From Olavius algarvensis associated proteobacterium Delta 3 (GTDB taxonomy: Bacteria; Desulfobacterota; Desulfobacteria; Desulfobacterales; CAFBRK01), in NCBI GenBank assembly GCA_903231505.1, contig CAFBRK010000216.1:62001-126000 (forward strand): a stretch of DNA of 64,000 nucleotides, in the 5' to 3' direction. Made by a program: the position numbers and the translations under genes. This document shows positions 19,958-29,571 of the stretch, one piece after another. The notes below the pieces were generated by a model. That model was not told where the DNA came from. It was given only the letters and a program-made list of their open reading frames with translations, and searched no databases. Every line of letters begins with the position of its first letter. Within the stretch, counting starts at the first letter, position 1.

Positions 19958-20368
19958 ATGAAAACGAAAAGATTACTGAGAAACGAGGAAGGCTTCACGC
20001 TGATCGAAATTATCGCAGTCCTGGTTATCCTGGGGATTCTGGCGGCCGTGGCCGTGCCCAAGTATTTCGATCTTCAGACCAAAGCAAGGGAAAAGGCGAT
20101 CTATACGGCAGTTTCCGAGATCAAAGTTCGGATCAACCAGCATTTCGCCAGCCGGCTGCTCCAGGGGGATACCTTTGGCCAGATCACATTCAACTCAAGC
20201 GATATCGGCCTGGATATCGGCCCCGACTTTGATGTACCCTCCGCCAGCTGGAACTATACCGCGGGCGTTGGAACATTGTCGTTTGTGGTCATCTATCCTA
20301 AAGGCGAAGCCAATGCCACGGTCAGCAACCAGACGATCTCGCTGCCGAAATTTTCTGCTTCTCCTTGA
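19958..20368 (+). CDS. MSHA-type major pilin candidate
   Basis: 136 residues. The short basic leader ends MKTKRLLRNEEG, with prepilin-peptidase cleavage before FTLIEIIAVLVILG and Glu5 in place. The hydrophobic helix runs into VAVPKYFDLQTKAREKA, very like the APKFINLQ region of MshA. The C-terminal globular part is short and has no Cys pair. It has its own sigma54 promoter and a following hairpin, so it is the best candidate for the abundant structural subunit. It would be assembled by the neighbouring MSHA-like machinery. Confidence 0.88.
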   Translation: MKTKRLLRNEEGFTLIEIIAVLVILGILAAVAVPKYFDLQTKAREKAIYTAVSEIKVRINQHFASRLLQGDTFGQITFNSSDIGLDIGPDFDVPSASWNYTAGVGTLSFVVIYPKGEANATVSNQTISLPKFSASP

Positions 20369-20416
20369 TCTGAACCGTCAATATCTGTGATGTATCTTCC
20401 ATTTTCAGTCGGTAGG

Positions 20417-20469
20417 GCAGCAAGAGCGAAAAGTGGGCAGGGCGACCGCCCACTTTTCCATTCTGCTGC
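20417..20469 (+). other. Large intercistronic hairpin between pilin genes
   Basis: GAAAAGTGGGC (20428-20438) pairs perfectly with GCCCACTTTTC (20448-20458). An outer GCAGCA (20417-20422) pairs with TGCTGC (20464-20469) across unpaired spacers. It lacks a trailing T-tract. It probably stabilises the first pilin mRNA or lowers read-through to the second. Confidence 0.6.
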
Positions 20470-20545
20470 TTGAGCTTTGAGGGTTTCCCGACCCATGCCA
20501 TGGTGGCAGGGGCACGCGGCGCGCTCGAGCGGTTCGGCACCGGAA

Positions 20546-20986
20546 ATGGATCTTTCGCTCAGTCGCCGGAAGAGAAACGGCAGGTGTTCCTTTAACGGCC
20601 CAATACACACATCCGAAGAGGGGTTTACCCTAATCGAAGTCATTTTGGTCATGGTCATCCTCGGCCTTCTTGCCGCGGTGGCCGTGCCCAAATATTTTGA
20701 TCTGCAAACCCGATCCAGGGCGCAAACCGTTCGAATCGCCTTCGGGGAATTGGAATCCCGGCTCCACCAGCATATGGCGAGACAACTCTTGCACGGGCAA
20801 ACCTGGCAAGCCATCAGTCTGGCGTCCTCCAATGTGGACATGGATCTCGGTCCGGACTTTGCGGTGACCCAGTGGCAGGTCGCAGCTACCCAGATAGACG
20901 TTAAGGTAAAGTATCCCGCCCAGGAGACCGATCCTGCGAAGTATCGCATCTACGACAAAACAATCAGCATACCAAAATCCGATTGA
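20546..20986 (+). CDS. Second MSHA-type pilin
   Basis: About 146 residues from ATG 20546. The basic leader ends HTSEEG before FTLIEVILVMVILG, and the next segment VAVPKYFDLQTRSRAQT is nearly the same as in the preceding pilin, so the two are paralogues. The leader is longer than usual, and upstream in-frame starts (TTG 20477) would lengthen it further; the start is uncertain. The C-terminal domains share the order of hydrophobic blocks and an LGPDF/IGPDF segment. It could be a second structural subunit or an MshB-like minor pilin. Confidence 0.82.
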   Translation: MDLSLSRRKRNGRCSFNGPIHTSEEGFTLIEVILVMVILGLLAAVAVPKYFDLQTRSRAQTVRIAFGELESRLHQHMARQLLHGQTWQAISLASSNVDMDLGPDFAVTQWQVAATQIDVKVKYPAQETDPAKYRIYDKTISIPKSD

Positions 20987-21082
20987 TAGCCGCCGTGTTT
21001 TCCGCGAAAGGATTCTCACCCCAATCAACGATGAAAGCGAAAGCGCGGTTTTCAAGCCCTTTGAGCGACATCGTCGCGTTTC

Positions 21083-21105
21083 ATAACATCGTTTCACGAT
21101 GTTAT
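21083..21105. terminator. Possible convergent terminator hairpin
   Basis: ATAACATCG (21083-21091) and CGATGTTAT (21097-21105) form a perfect 9-bp stem with a 5-base loop between the pilin genes and the convergent TPR gene, overlapping the latter's stop codon. There is no strong T-tract on either side, so termination efficiency is doubtful. Confidence 0.45.
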
Positions 21106-23174
21106 TCGCAGAGCATCTGTTGGATCGCCCGGTCGATGGTGTCGATCCGGGCACGGTCCATGGAGTTGTATTTTAGATCATAGTCGTTCAGCACCTCCTG
21201 AAGGTCCGCGCTGCCGATGCTCGCCAAAAATTCCCGAACCGTTTGTTTGAGAATACCGTTCTGCTCCGTCAGGCTATATATTTCAATGAGCGCCAGCCGG
21301 ACCGACCGGTGGTCCGGAAAAAGCGCCTGGTAACGTTCGAAGTGCAATCGCGCCTGATTCAATTTGCCCTTTTGACGAAATGCCTCCCCGAGAATGAATT
21401 CCGAATTTCCCTGGTCGCCGATCAATTGACGCGATGTGAGGGCCTCGCGAAGGGCTCGATCCGGATTTCCAAGGCGCAGCGCAATCAGCGCCAGGGTATG
21501 CCGGTGATCGGCGGCATGGGGATTTCGCCGGATCGCCTCCCGGGTCATCTCAAGGGCCTCCGGGATCCGGTCTTCATACAGCCGGATACGGGCGATACTG
21601 TTATACGTGCCGGCGTAACCGGGCTCATAGTCGAGAGATTTCTCCAGGTGTTCCAGGGCTTTTTCCAGATCATTGGCCATCATGTAATAGCGCCCGAGAT
21701 TGTAGTGGGTTTTGTATTTCTGATGCTTTCGGCCGGCCGCCCGGGCCTCCAGTGCCCGCTCCATTTCCCGGAGGGCTTCCGTGAAGCGGCCTGTGACCAT
21801 GTAGGCTTTTGACAGGTTATGGTGGGGACGGTGAAGATGTTCAGATTTGCGAACATTATCTTCCCACAGGGACAGCTCATTGCGGAAAATCCGGTTTCGA
21901 TCATGGGAGGTATGACCATTGGCGATAAGCACCACGACGACCGCCGCCGCCCCCAGCAGCTGTAAAACGGGTCGATAGGAAAAATAATCCAGGAATCGGA
22001 CGACAATGATGACCACCGGGACGAAGAAAAAGGCCGACGGCAGATAGTTGCGGTGTTCGAACACCATCTCCAAAGGAATAATCGATCCCTCTGTAAGGTG
22101 ATTCAACAGGAAAAACAAAATCGAGAAGGCCACCATCGGCCATCTGCGTGACGCCCAAACAGCGAGCACCGCCGAGCCGGCCAGGATCGTCAGCGCCGGC
22201 AGGGTCGACCATGGTACAAGGATCGTTTCAGATATCTCGAAGTCGTACAGGAGTGTCATCCGGTCCGGTGTCGGATAAAGCAGCAGACGGACATAAAAAA
22301 GCCATACGCGGGGTTGGGTCAGCAATCGCTCGGGCAGGGTGAATGGGCGGATGTCGTAGCCGGCCAAAAGGTTGGCACCCAAAATCAGCCACAGCAACAT
22401 CGCCAGAAGCACAACCACCCCGGCAAGGATCCATACCGCCGTGCGAGACCCCACATACCGTGGCCACCCACGGATAAGAAGGATTTCCATGAGGACAAGG
22501 GTGATCGGCAGGGTCACGGCGTTCTCCTTGCTGAGAAACGCCAGCACCCCGCTGACAAGGCACAGTCCGCCATACACAGCCGCGCTCCCCGAATCAACGG
22601 TGGTGCGGGCTTTTGCGAAAAAAAGCATCGCCAGCAAGTAAAACAAACCGGCCATCACGGCCATCCGCTGGACAACGTAGGTCACGGCGGTGACCTGGAT
22701 CGGATGGATCGCCCACATGAATGCGGCAAGCAGTGCCAGTCCCGGGGCCACATCGGCATATCGGCCGCCGAGCGCCGGAAGACGAAGACAGGTTAACAGG
22801 AGCAAATAAAGAACCACCGAAGCGGCATAGTGAAGAAAGACGTTGACCAGATGATATCCAAAGGGATCCAGCCCATGGAACCTGTAGTTGAGGGCAAATG
22901 TCAGAAACGCCGCCGGCCGGTCGATGCCCCGTTCACTGGCGTCGGTGCCGTGAAAGCTCCGGCTCAGCTCTTCCCAGGTCAGCCCATCACCCTGGATATT
23001 GATGTTATTCACAATGTTACCAAAATCATCCAGGTGAAATTCACCCCAGAAACTGTTTGCATATACCACCAGAACGGCAACGAAGAGTCCAATGAGCGCG
23101 ACCACTCGATGGCGAAACGTCTCGGGTGAATGGGGCCAATGCAGATCAAACCCGTCTGCCCGTTCGATTTTCAT
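21102..23174 (-). CDS. TPR-containing multi-membrane-span protein, GT-C/TMTC-like
   Basis: About 690 residues from ATG 23174. The N-terminal half has roughly ten membrane helices. An early periplasmic loop (FHLDDFGNIVNNINI) holds the paired acidic residues typical of GT-C glycosyltransferases and TMTC proteins. Further TMTC-like motifs are HPIQVTAVTYVVQR, FLSKENAVTLP and EHRNYLPS. The C-terminal part (about 440-690) holds TPR repeats. Such proteins resemble lipid-linked-sugar-dependent O-glycosyltransferases. The place beside two pilin genes suggests pilin glycosylation, but no activity is proven by sequence. The gene is convergent with the pilins. Confidence 0.7.
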   Translation of the reverse strand: MKIERADGFDLHWPHSPETFRHRVVALIGLFVAVLVVYANSFWGEFHLDDFGNIVNNINIQGDGLTWEELSRSFHGTDASERGIDRPAAFLTFALNYRFHGLDPFGYHLVNVFLHYAASVVLYLLLLTCLRLPALGGRYADVAPGLALLAAFMWAIHPIQVTAVTYVVQRMAVMAGLFYLLAMLFFAKARTTVDSGSAAVYGGLCLVSGVLAFLSKENAVTLPITLVLMEILLIRGWPRYVGSRTAVWILAGVVVLLAMLLWLILGANLLAGYDIRPFTLPERLLTQPRVWLFYVRLLLYPTPDRMTLLYDFEISETILVPWSTLPALTILAGSAVLAVWASRRWPMVAFSILFFLLNHLTEGSIIPLEMVFEHRNYLPSAFFFVPVVIIVVRFLDYFSYRPVLQLLGAAAVVVVLIANGHTSHDRNRIFRNELSLWEDNVRKSEHLHRPHHNLSKAYMVTGRFTEALREMERALEARAAGRKHQKYKTHYNLGRYYMMANDLEKALEHLEKSLDYEPGYAGTYNSIARIRLYEDRIPEALEMTREAIRRNPHAADHRHTLALIALRLGNPDRALREALTSRQLIGDQGNSEFILGEAFRQKGKLNQARLHFERYQALFPDHRSVRLALIEIYSLTEQNGILKQTVREFLASIGSADLQEVLNDYDLKYNSMDRARIDTIDRAIQQMLCE

Positions 23175-23646
23175 TTTGCCTCGGCAGGTGACCAAATATT
23201 TGTTATAATAACAATCGGCTGCATTTTATCATGTTTTTAAGTGGGGTGCCACAGGTGCGCTGCTCCGGTTAGACGACACTATTTTGGATGTCAGGACGGG
23301 CCCAAGCCGATCGCCCGGGCCGATCGTCATACACCCCGGCGGACGAAACAGCCCCGCCATGGTGTCGCCGATCCGTTTTTTTGACATACAGGCCTATAAG
23401 GACGTATGATCGGCATAATTTCGCATCTTCGGAAAGGAAATTCGGCGGCCATGAGACATGCCGGGTCAGGGCGTGTCCGCCTGGCCCGCAGATTGCATGT
23501 CAAATGGCAATCGATTCACCACCGATTGCCGCATCCGCCCGGCACCCCATGACGGTGAAACCGATATCCCCGGGACACGTTGCGCCCCGGGGAGTAACAC
23601 CTTCAGTCCATAATTGACATGACCGCGGCGTATAAGGAGATCCCGC
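23175..23646. other. Intergenic region between TPR gene and histidine kinase
   Basis: 472 bases. Near its left edge, TTGTTAT and ATAACAA (23200-23206 and 23208-23214) make a perfect palindrome about one base centre, inside the probable leftward promoter of the TPR gene. The rest shows no gene and no clear promoter. A GGAG site precedes the kinase start at 23647. Confidence 0.45.
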
Positions 23647-26293
23647 ATGACGGCTAAACGCAAGGCGGCCAGCCTTCTCGACGACACCATGCTGTTTTTC
23701 GGTGTGGGGCTGGCGCTTGTCTACTGGTTACTCGATTCCATGCTGCAGTTTCTTCTCAGCGGTGACGGCTCGTTTACAAACAGTTTCATCGGTACGGATA
23801 TCAATGAAATCGCCACCCGGCTTCTGGCGCTCTGTTTCTTCATGATCTTTGGCTCCCATGCGCAATTCACCATCAACAAGCGCAAGGAGGTCGAATCCCG
23901 CCTGCAAGAGAGCGAAGCGCGCTACCGGACCATTCTTCAGAGCATTGAGGATGGATATTACGAGCTGGACCTCAGCGGGCGGTTTACCTTCTTTAATGAT
24001 GCCCTGCCCAGAATTCTGAGAACTTCTCCGGACATGATCGACCGGATGAACATCCGACATGCCCTGGCACCCGACTCCGAGCCGAATATCGTTGACGTCC
24101 TTGAAAAGGTCATAGAGACCGGGGAATCCGCAGAGATTCTGGACTGCCGTCTGTGGAGCCAGGAAAACAGCGAGCGCGTGGTAGAGGCCTCCGTGTCGCT
24201 GATTCAGGATGCAAAAGATAATCCGTTGGGATTTCGAGGTATTATCCGCGATGTCACCCGCCGGAAGCAGGCTGAAGCACTCCAATATGCCAAAATGGCT
24301 GCTGAAGCCGCAAACCGATCCAAGAGCCAGTTCCTGGCCAACATGAGCCATGAGATCCGCACCCCCCTGAATGCCATTATCGGTCTGGCAGAGTTGCTGG
24401 GGGAGACAGACCTCTCCACGGAACAGCACGAGGATCTTTCCATTATCCGCTCCTCGTCCTATTCCCTGCTCGCACTGATCAACGACGTTCTCGATTTCTC
24501 AAAGATCGAAGCCGGCAGGCTCGAACTGGAAGACGTTCATTTTGGGCTCCGGGACTTTCTCGGGGAGACATTGAAAATCATGGCACCCAACGCCCATCAA
24601 AAGGGGTTGGAACTGGCCTACTGGGTGCGACCGGAGTGCCCGGAGCGGCTTGTCGGCGATCCGACCCGGCTTCGACAGATACTTCTCAACCTGATCGGCA
24701 ACGCCATCAAATTTACCAGCGAAGGGGAAGTCATTGTCACGGTGTCCCAAAAAGACGGTGGGGATACGGATACCGTTCTGGAATTTTCCGTCAAAGATAC
24801 CGGCATCGGTATCCCCGAAGATAAGCATGAAACTATTTTCAGTGCGTTTCAACAAGCAGACGGCAGCACGACGCGCCGATTCGGGGGCACCGGCCTTGGC
24901 TTGGCCGTCTCCAAACAGCTTTCGGAACTGATGGAGGGCCGGATCTGGGTGGACAGTGTCCCCGGAAACGGCAGCGAGTTCCATTTTATCGCGCGTCTGG
25001 AGCGGCAACCCGAGGCAACAGAAGCCCCCGTGGCAGGGCTGCCCGAAAATCTGGAGAACCTGAAAACCCTGGTGGTGGATGACACGGCAACCACCTGTCA
25101 GATTATTTGCGAGATGCTGAAAAACTGGGGCATGGCGCCCTCGAGCGCACTCGGCGTCGAGGAAGCCAAGAGGACGCTGGACGGAGAATCACGCGTTCAA
25201 CTGCTGATTGTGGATGCGGACATGCCCGGACAGGGCACAGGGCGGCTCCGAACTGCTTCACTGGCTGAAGGATCAACCGGCACCCGGTCCCAAGGTGGTC
25301 GTCATGCTCAGTGGAGGGCACCGACAGAGTCGGGAAGACTACCGCAGTATAGGGGCCGCCGCAACCGTCAACAAGCCGATCCGTCCGTCGGATCTGCTGT
25401 CTGCAATTCAAATCGCGTTGGGTCGGCCCCGACCCCGGCGCGATGAAGGCTCCGCCAAAGCGACCGATGAATCGGTGCCGAGCTTAGCGCCATTGGATAT
25501 TCTGGTTGCCGAGGACACCCCCTTCAACCAGAAGTTCATCACGCGCCTGCTCACCAAATGGGGACATCGCCCCGTTGTGGTTGAAAATGGACTTCTGGCT
25601 TTGGATCGGATTACCAAACAAGACTTCGATGTGGTCTTCATGGATGTTCAGATGCCGGAAATGGACGGGCTCGCCGCTACCCGGGCCATTAGAGATTATG
25701 AGACAGGCGCCGACCGCCACATACCCATTATCGCCATGACGGCCCATGCCATGAAAGAAGACCGGGAGCGCTGTATCCAGGCGGGTATGGATGATTACGT
25801 GTCTAAACCGATATCTCCGGACAAATTGGTGCAATCCCTCCAGGCTCTGCTACCCCACAAGTTGACGACCGCTGCTGCGGCATCCGGGCCGGACACCGAC
25901 AAACCGGCGGACTCGCCGGCGACATCGGAGCCGGAACCGGAACCGGCAGAGACCATCGCGCCAGGGGCCGTTCTCGAAGCGTTTGACAATGATTGGGAAT
26001 TTTTAACGTCGTCCATCGAGCTGTTTATCAGTGAATATCCAGGCATGCTCCAGGGCATCCAGCAAGCTGTGGATGAGGGAAACAACAACGACCTGGAACG
26101 CAGCGCCCATGCCTTGAAGGGCATGCTCGGCAATTTTCGGGCGAAAACCGCTGCCAAAACAGCGTTAAGCCTGGAGAGGATGGGCCGGGAGGGTAATCTA
26201 ACGTCGGCCCTGAGAGAAATGGAACAATTGGAATCCCAGGTTCGGCAGCTCGAGACCCAGCTGTCCCAAATGGTTAAGGAGGGATCTCCGTGA
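23647..26293 (+). CDS. Hybrid sensor histidine kinase with two receivers and Hpt (frameshifted)
   Basis: About 881 residues across two frames. The order is one or two membrane helices (about 15-75), a PAS domain (about 90-205), HisKA with [13 protein letters not shown], HATPase_c with [12 protein letters not shown], receiver 1 (TLVVDDT, VDADMPG), receiver 2 ([36 protein letters not shown]) and an Hpt domain with [11 protein letters not shown]. An extra G in a GGG run (25240-25242) breaks receiver 1; removing it joins [10 protein letters not shown] to GSELLHWLK. It is a BarA/ArcB-like phosphorelay. It overlaps the HD-GYP regulator gene by a few bases and is its likely partner. Confidence 0.88.
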
Positions 26294-27321
26294 ACATACT
26301 CATCGCCGAAGATGAAGCCATCACGCGAAAACGGCTGCAGCATTTTATAGAGAAATGGGGGCACCGGGTCATACTTGCCGGAGACGGCACGGAAGCGTTT
26401 GAAAAATTCAAGGACGAATCGATAGACATGGTGATTACCGACTGGATGATGCCGAAAATGGACGGCGTCGAACTGGCGCGACACCTGCGCGGGCACTCCA
26501 GTAACAGGGCGTATGTGTATATCATCCTCTTGACCTCCAAAGGGGAAAAGGAGGACAAGGTCACGGGACTCTCCGAAGCCGGTGTCGATGACTATATGGT
26601 CAAGCCCTTTGATCTGGACGAGCTGCGCGCTCGGGTCAGCGTCGGTGAACGCACCGTCCGCCTGGAGCGCACCTTGAGGGAATATGGTGAGGGGCTGGAG
26701 AAAATCGTCCGCCGGCAGACCCGGATCATTCGGAAAACACAGGAAGAGACGATCTATCGGCTCCTATCGGCTTTGGAATCCCGGGACGAGGAGACAGGAG
26801 GTCATGTGCGCCGCATTGCCCTTTTCAGTGCGAAACTTGCCGAAAAAAGGGGCTGGTCTCCAAAACGGATCGAAGATCTACTCCTGGCAGCACCGATGCA
26901 TGATATCGGCAAAATCGGCGTGCCGGATATGATCCTAAGAAAAAAAGGGCGTCTGACCCCCGAAGAATACGAAATCATCAAAACCCATGCCGCCATCGGC
27001 GGTGCCATACTGAAGGATTCTGAATTCCCGATGATCCAGCTGGCGTGTGAAATTGCCCAGAATCACCACGAAAAATGGGACGGAAGCGGATATCCAAGAG
27101 GCCTCAAGGGCGAAGCGATCCCCGAATCGGCGCGAATCGTAGCCCTGGTGGATGTTTACGACGCCCTGAGCAATGACAGGGTATACCGGAAGGCGTTGCC
27201 CGAAAACGAGGTGTTGGAAATTCTTGCCGAGGGGCGCGGGTCCCATTTTGACGCCGCCATTTACGATTTGTTTATGGATTCTCTGGATGAACTAAAGCAG
27301 ATCGCCGGCGAAAATCCTTGA
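26290..27321 (+). CDS. Response regulator with HD-GYP c-di-GMP phosphodiesterase domain
   Basis: 343 residues from a GTG overlapping the kinase stop. The receiver (1-120) has the AEDE acidic pocket, phospho-acceptor Asp in VITDWMMPKMDG, and KPFD. A coiled linker (about 125-155) leads to HD-GYP with MHDIGKIGVPD and NHHEKWDGSGYPRGLKG, so the catalytic His/Asp and the GYP motif are all present. It is predicted to hydrolyse c-di-GMP when phosphorylated by the upstream phosphorelay. Its place inside the pilus locus, with an MshEN-containing extension ATPase, suggests control of pilus extension. Confidence 0.92.
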   Translation: MNILIAEDEAITRKRLQHFIEKWGHRVILAGDGTEAFEKFKDESIDMVITDWMMPKMDGVELARHLRGHSSNRAYVYIILLTSKGEKEDKVTGLSEAGVDDYMVKPFDLDELRARVSVGERTVRLERTLREYGEGLEKIVRRQTRIIRKTQEETIYRLLSALESRDEETGGHVRRIALFSAKLAEKRGWSPKRIEDLLLAAPMHDIGKIGVPDMILRKKGRLTPEEYEIIKTHAAIGGAILKDSEFPMIQLACEIAQNHHEKWDGSGYPRGLKGEAIPESARIVALVDVYDALSNDRVYRKALPENEVLEILAEGRGSHFDAAIYDLFMDSLDELKQIAGENP

Positions 27322-27789
27322 ACACCCCCGCTGATCCCTCCTATACCGCTCCGCTCGACACGGGCGGCAGACCCTGTTCCGGGCAATCTCATCCATGGGT
27401 CTCGATGTTGGGCCCATAAGCCATTTTTGTCACTACAAATTTGTCGCCCCACGGAAACACATCGCCCTCGCCGAAGTCATTATGGTGGAGGGGATTTCCA
27501 GCTAACTTCGCGGGCGGTCATGGGCAGTAAAAAGAAGGGACAAGGGGGGAATCACCCCAGGGGGCAGCGTCGGTGAGCTGCCGAAGGAAATGGGAACGAC
27601 GCAGCGACAGATCCGAACCCGCTTTCCTCTGCGCCCGGATCCAAGGGCTCGAGGATACGCTTCTGCCGCGGGAAGGTATTTTCGCCGGACCCCCGATTCC
27701 GGACAAGGGCGGGGCACAATGCCGGTTCGGATGGTTGGAATTACCGATTTATTGAGAAAAAACGGAATCTTTGGTATAAATCTGGAATC
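27322..27789 (+). other. Intergenic region before the minor-pilin operon
   Basis: 468 bases with no convincing gene on either strand. Only the promoter at its right end is recognised. No c-di-GMP riboswitch consensus was found by eye. Confidence 0.4.
27752..27780 (+). promoter_or_regulatory. Sigma70 promoter of the minor-pilin operon
   Basis: TTGAGA (27752-27757), a 17-base spacer and TATAAA (27775-27780) form a near-consensus promoter only 9 bases before the ATG at 27790. Transcription would start at or next to the start codon, so the mRNA may be leaderless; no ribosome site is visible. Confidence 0.6.
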
Positions 27790-28344
27790 ATGAAATATAG
27801 AATGAATGGCGTCAATTGGTTTCGACATGTCGGGAACCGGGACGGGATCACCCTGATCGAGCTTGTGGCCGTCCTGCTGGTCATGGGGATCCTCACGGCC
27901 GTGATCCTCGAGCGGTTGCTCGATATCGACGCGATCCGGGAGCCCGCACGCCTCGACCGCCTGAAAAACCACATCCGGTTCGCGCAGACCATGGCCATAA
28001 AAAAAAATAACCGGTTCTGGGGCATCCGATGCGACGGCACGCTGTACTGGCTTTTCAGAACCGACAATCCCAACAACGCCACCGAGCCCGAACAAACGTC
28101 GAACATCATGTATCTGCCCGGAGAAGACGACCAGAAGGTCAACGCGTCATCGGATGATCCGTTCAAAGTCTTCTTCACGGTGGGGACGTTTACCATCTAC
28201 TTTGACCGATACGGAATGCCGTATACGTATGTGAGCGGCGTAAATGAAATCCGGACCCTGGTGGCCCAGGGACTGCAGACACTGGATATCTCCTTTGGCT
28301 CTACCCAGCTGCGAATCACCGGTGAAACAGGGTACATCCAATGA
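27790..28344 (+). CDS. Minor pilin, GspH/FimT/MshC-like
   Basis: 184 residues. The leader ends HVGNRDG, cleaved before ITLIELVAVLLVMGILTAV, with Glu5 present. The globular part (IRFAQTMAIKKNNRFWGIRCDG, then FTIYFDRYGMPYT) is GspH/FimT-like. It is the first gene of four closely spaced prepilin-type genes and overlaps the next start (ATGA-type). It probably belongs to the priming tip complex of the pilus. An internal ATG at 27802 is an alternative start. Confidence 0.85.
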   Translation: MKYRMNGVNWFRHVGNRDGITLIELVAVLLVMGILTAVILERLLDIDAIREPARLDRLKNHIRFAQTMAIKKNNRFWGIRCDGTLYWLFRTDNPNNATEPEQTSNIMYLPGEDDQKVNASSDDPFKVFFTVGTFTIYFDRYGMPYTYVSGVNEIRTLVAQGLQTLDISFGSTQLRITGETGYIQ

Positions 28345-28790
28345 TCACGACGCGGAACCATCCGGCCGCGGGGTTTTCCCTGCTGGAACTCATTGTCACC
28401 ATTGTGGTGGCGGCGATCCTGGGATCGTTGATGGTTCAATTTTCCGGAACAGCCCTCATCGGCATCGCCGATTCGGTCTCTCTGGTTCGGGACGAAGCCG
28501 CGGCGAATAACGTCCTGGAACGCATTGTTTCCGACTATGTGCAGGCAGTCAACACCGCCCCGGACACTGCCCTGGCAACGATCGTTACCAATATCGACAG
28601 CAATGCTTACGGCACCGACATCACGATCACCCGGAATTATACCGATTTTACCGCAGGCGGCGCGGAGGTATCGCCGGCGCCGGCAGACAGCGAGACACTC
28701 AAAGTCACGGTTCAGGGCGGAGGCTATCGATCTACGGTCCTGCTGTCCGAGAGCCGGGTCCGGGCCGACGATCCGACAAGCCGGTATTGA
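28341..28790 (+). CDS. Minor pilin, MshD/PilV-like
   Basis: 149 residues. The very short leader MITTRNHPAAG precedes FSLLELIVTIVVAAILG, a class III signal with Glu5. The rest is a small, Ala/Thr-rich globular domain without Cys. It overlaps the upstream gene by four bases. By order (H, V, W, X) it corresponds to PilV or MshD, part of the minor-pilin tip complex. Confidence 0.8.
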   Translation: MITTRNHPAAGFSLLELIVTIVVAAILGSLMVQFSGTALIGIADSVSLVRDEAAANNVLERIVSDYVQAVNTAPDTALATIVTNIDSNAYGTDITITRNYTDFTAGGAEVSPAPADSETLKVTVQGGGYRSTVLLSESRVRADDPTSRY

Positions 28791-28923
28791 ACGTTCTGAA
28801 CAGGTACCCATGACCATCCAACGACCCCATCGGCGATTTACCTCCGGCCCTGGTGCATGCCTACCGCCATTGCCGGGGTGCAGTAACAAACCCGTCTTCT
28901 CTGGCGGACGGGGCCGGGCGGAA

Positions 28924-29451
28924 ATGCACCCCCCGGCCGATCCGCTTTGCCGGTCCAGGTTGAACAGGAATGGTTTCACGCTCATTGAAATCATCGTGTC
29001 GCTGATCCTGGTGGGAATCATCGCGTCCTTTTCCACGGTGTTCATGGTCAGCGGGGTTCAGAATTTTTTTCTGACACGGGAGGCCGTCGAGTCGGCATTT
29101 CGGGCCGAGGTGGCGTTAAACCGGATGGCACTGGAACTCCGGTCGATCAGCGAAAACGGTCTGCCGGGCAATCCTGTCCTGAACACCTCCATCACCTATA
29201 CCAGTGATGACCCGAATCTGCCGGGAACCCGGAAGCTCGAGTTCGATGACGGCAATCTTTACCTGACGATCAACACCATCGAGTACCTGCTCATGGAGGA
29301 TGTGTCGAGCCCGCAGTTGAGCGCGAGTTACGCCGACATGGACAACGACGGCAGCAATGAGGTTGCGTATATCGACATCGGGTTTGCGGTCGGCGCCATG
29401 CCGGCCTTCAGTGTCCGGGTGTACCCGAGAAACATGGTGGCCCAGCCGTGA
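28924..29451 (+). CDS. Minor pilin, MshO/PilW-like
   Basis: About 175 residues from ATG 28924, with GGGCGG just before it. The leader MHPPADPLCRSRLNRNG is cleaved before FTLIEIIVSLILVGIIASF. The globular part includes LNRMALELRSISENG, a PilW-like helix, and a beta-rich C-terminus (YIDIGFAVGAM). An upstream ATG at 28810 would add 38 residues and is considered less likely. It is predicted to be part of the tip complex with the flanking minor pilins. Confidence 0.82.
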   Translation: MHPPADPLCRSRLNRNGFTLIEIIVSLILVGIIASFSTVFMVSGVQNFFLTREAVESAFRAEVALNRMALELRSISENGLPGNPVLNTSITYTSDDPNLPGTRKLEFDDGNLYLTINTIEYLLMEDVSSPQLSASYADMDNDGSNEVAYIDIGFAVGAMPAFSVRVYPRNMVAQP

Positions 29452-29571
29452 GCGTGATCGCTTTCAATACGCTGACAGACCATGGGCGCGGTTACGACAT
29501 GATCTGAAACCGGGTAAGCACGTGGTACCCAATCATACGGAGCACGAACGTCAACCCGCCGTGCCGTCAAG

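Noticed and set aside
27322-27789. c-di-GMP riboswitch upstream of minor pilins
   Set aside because: The conserved GEMM core and tetraloop/receptor were not found, and the promoter lies at the start codon, leaving no leader.
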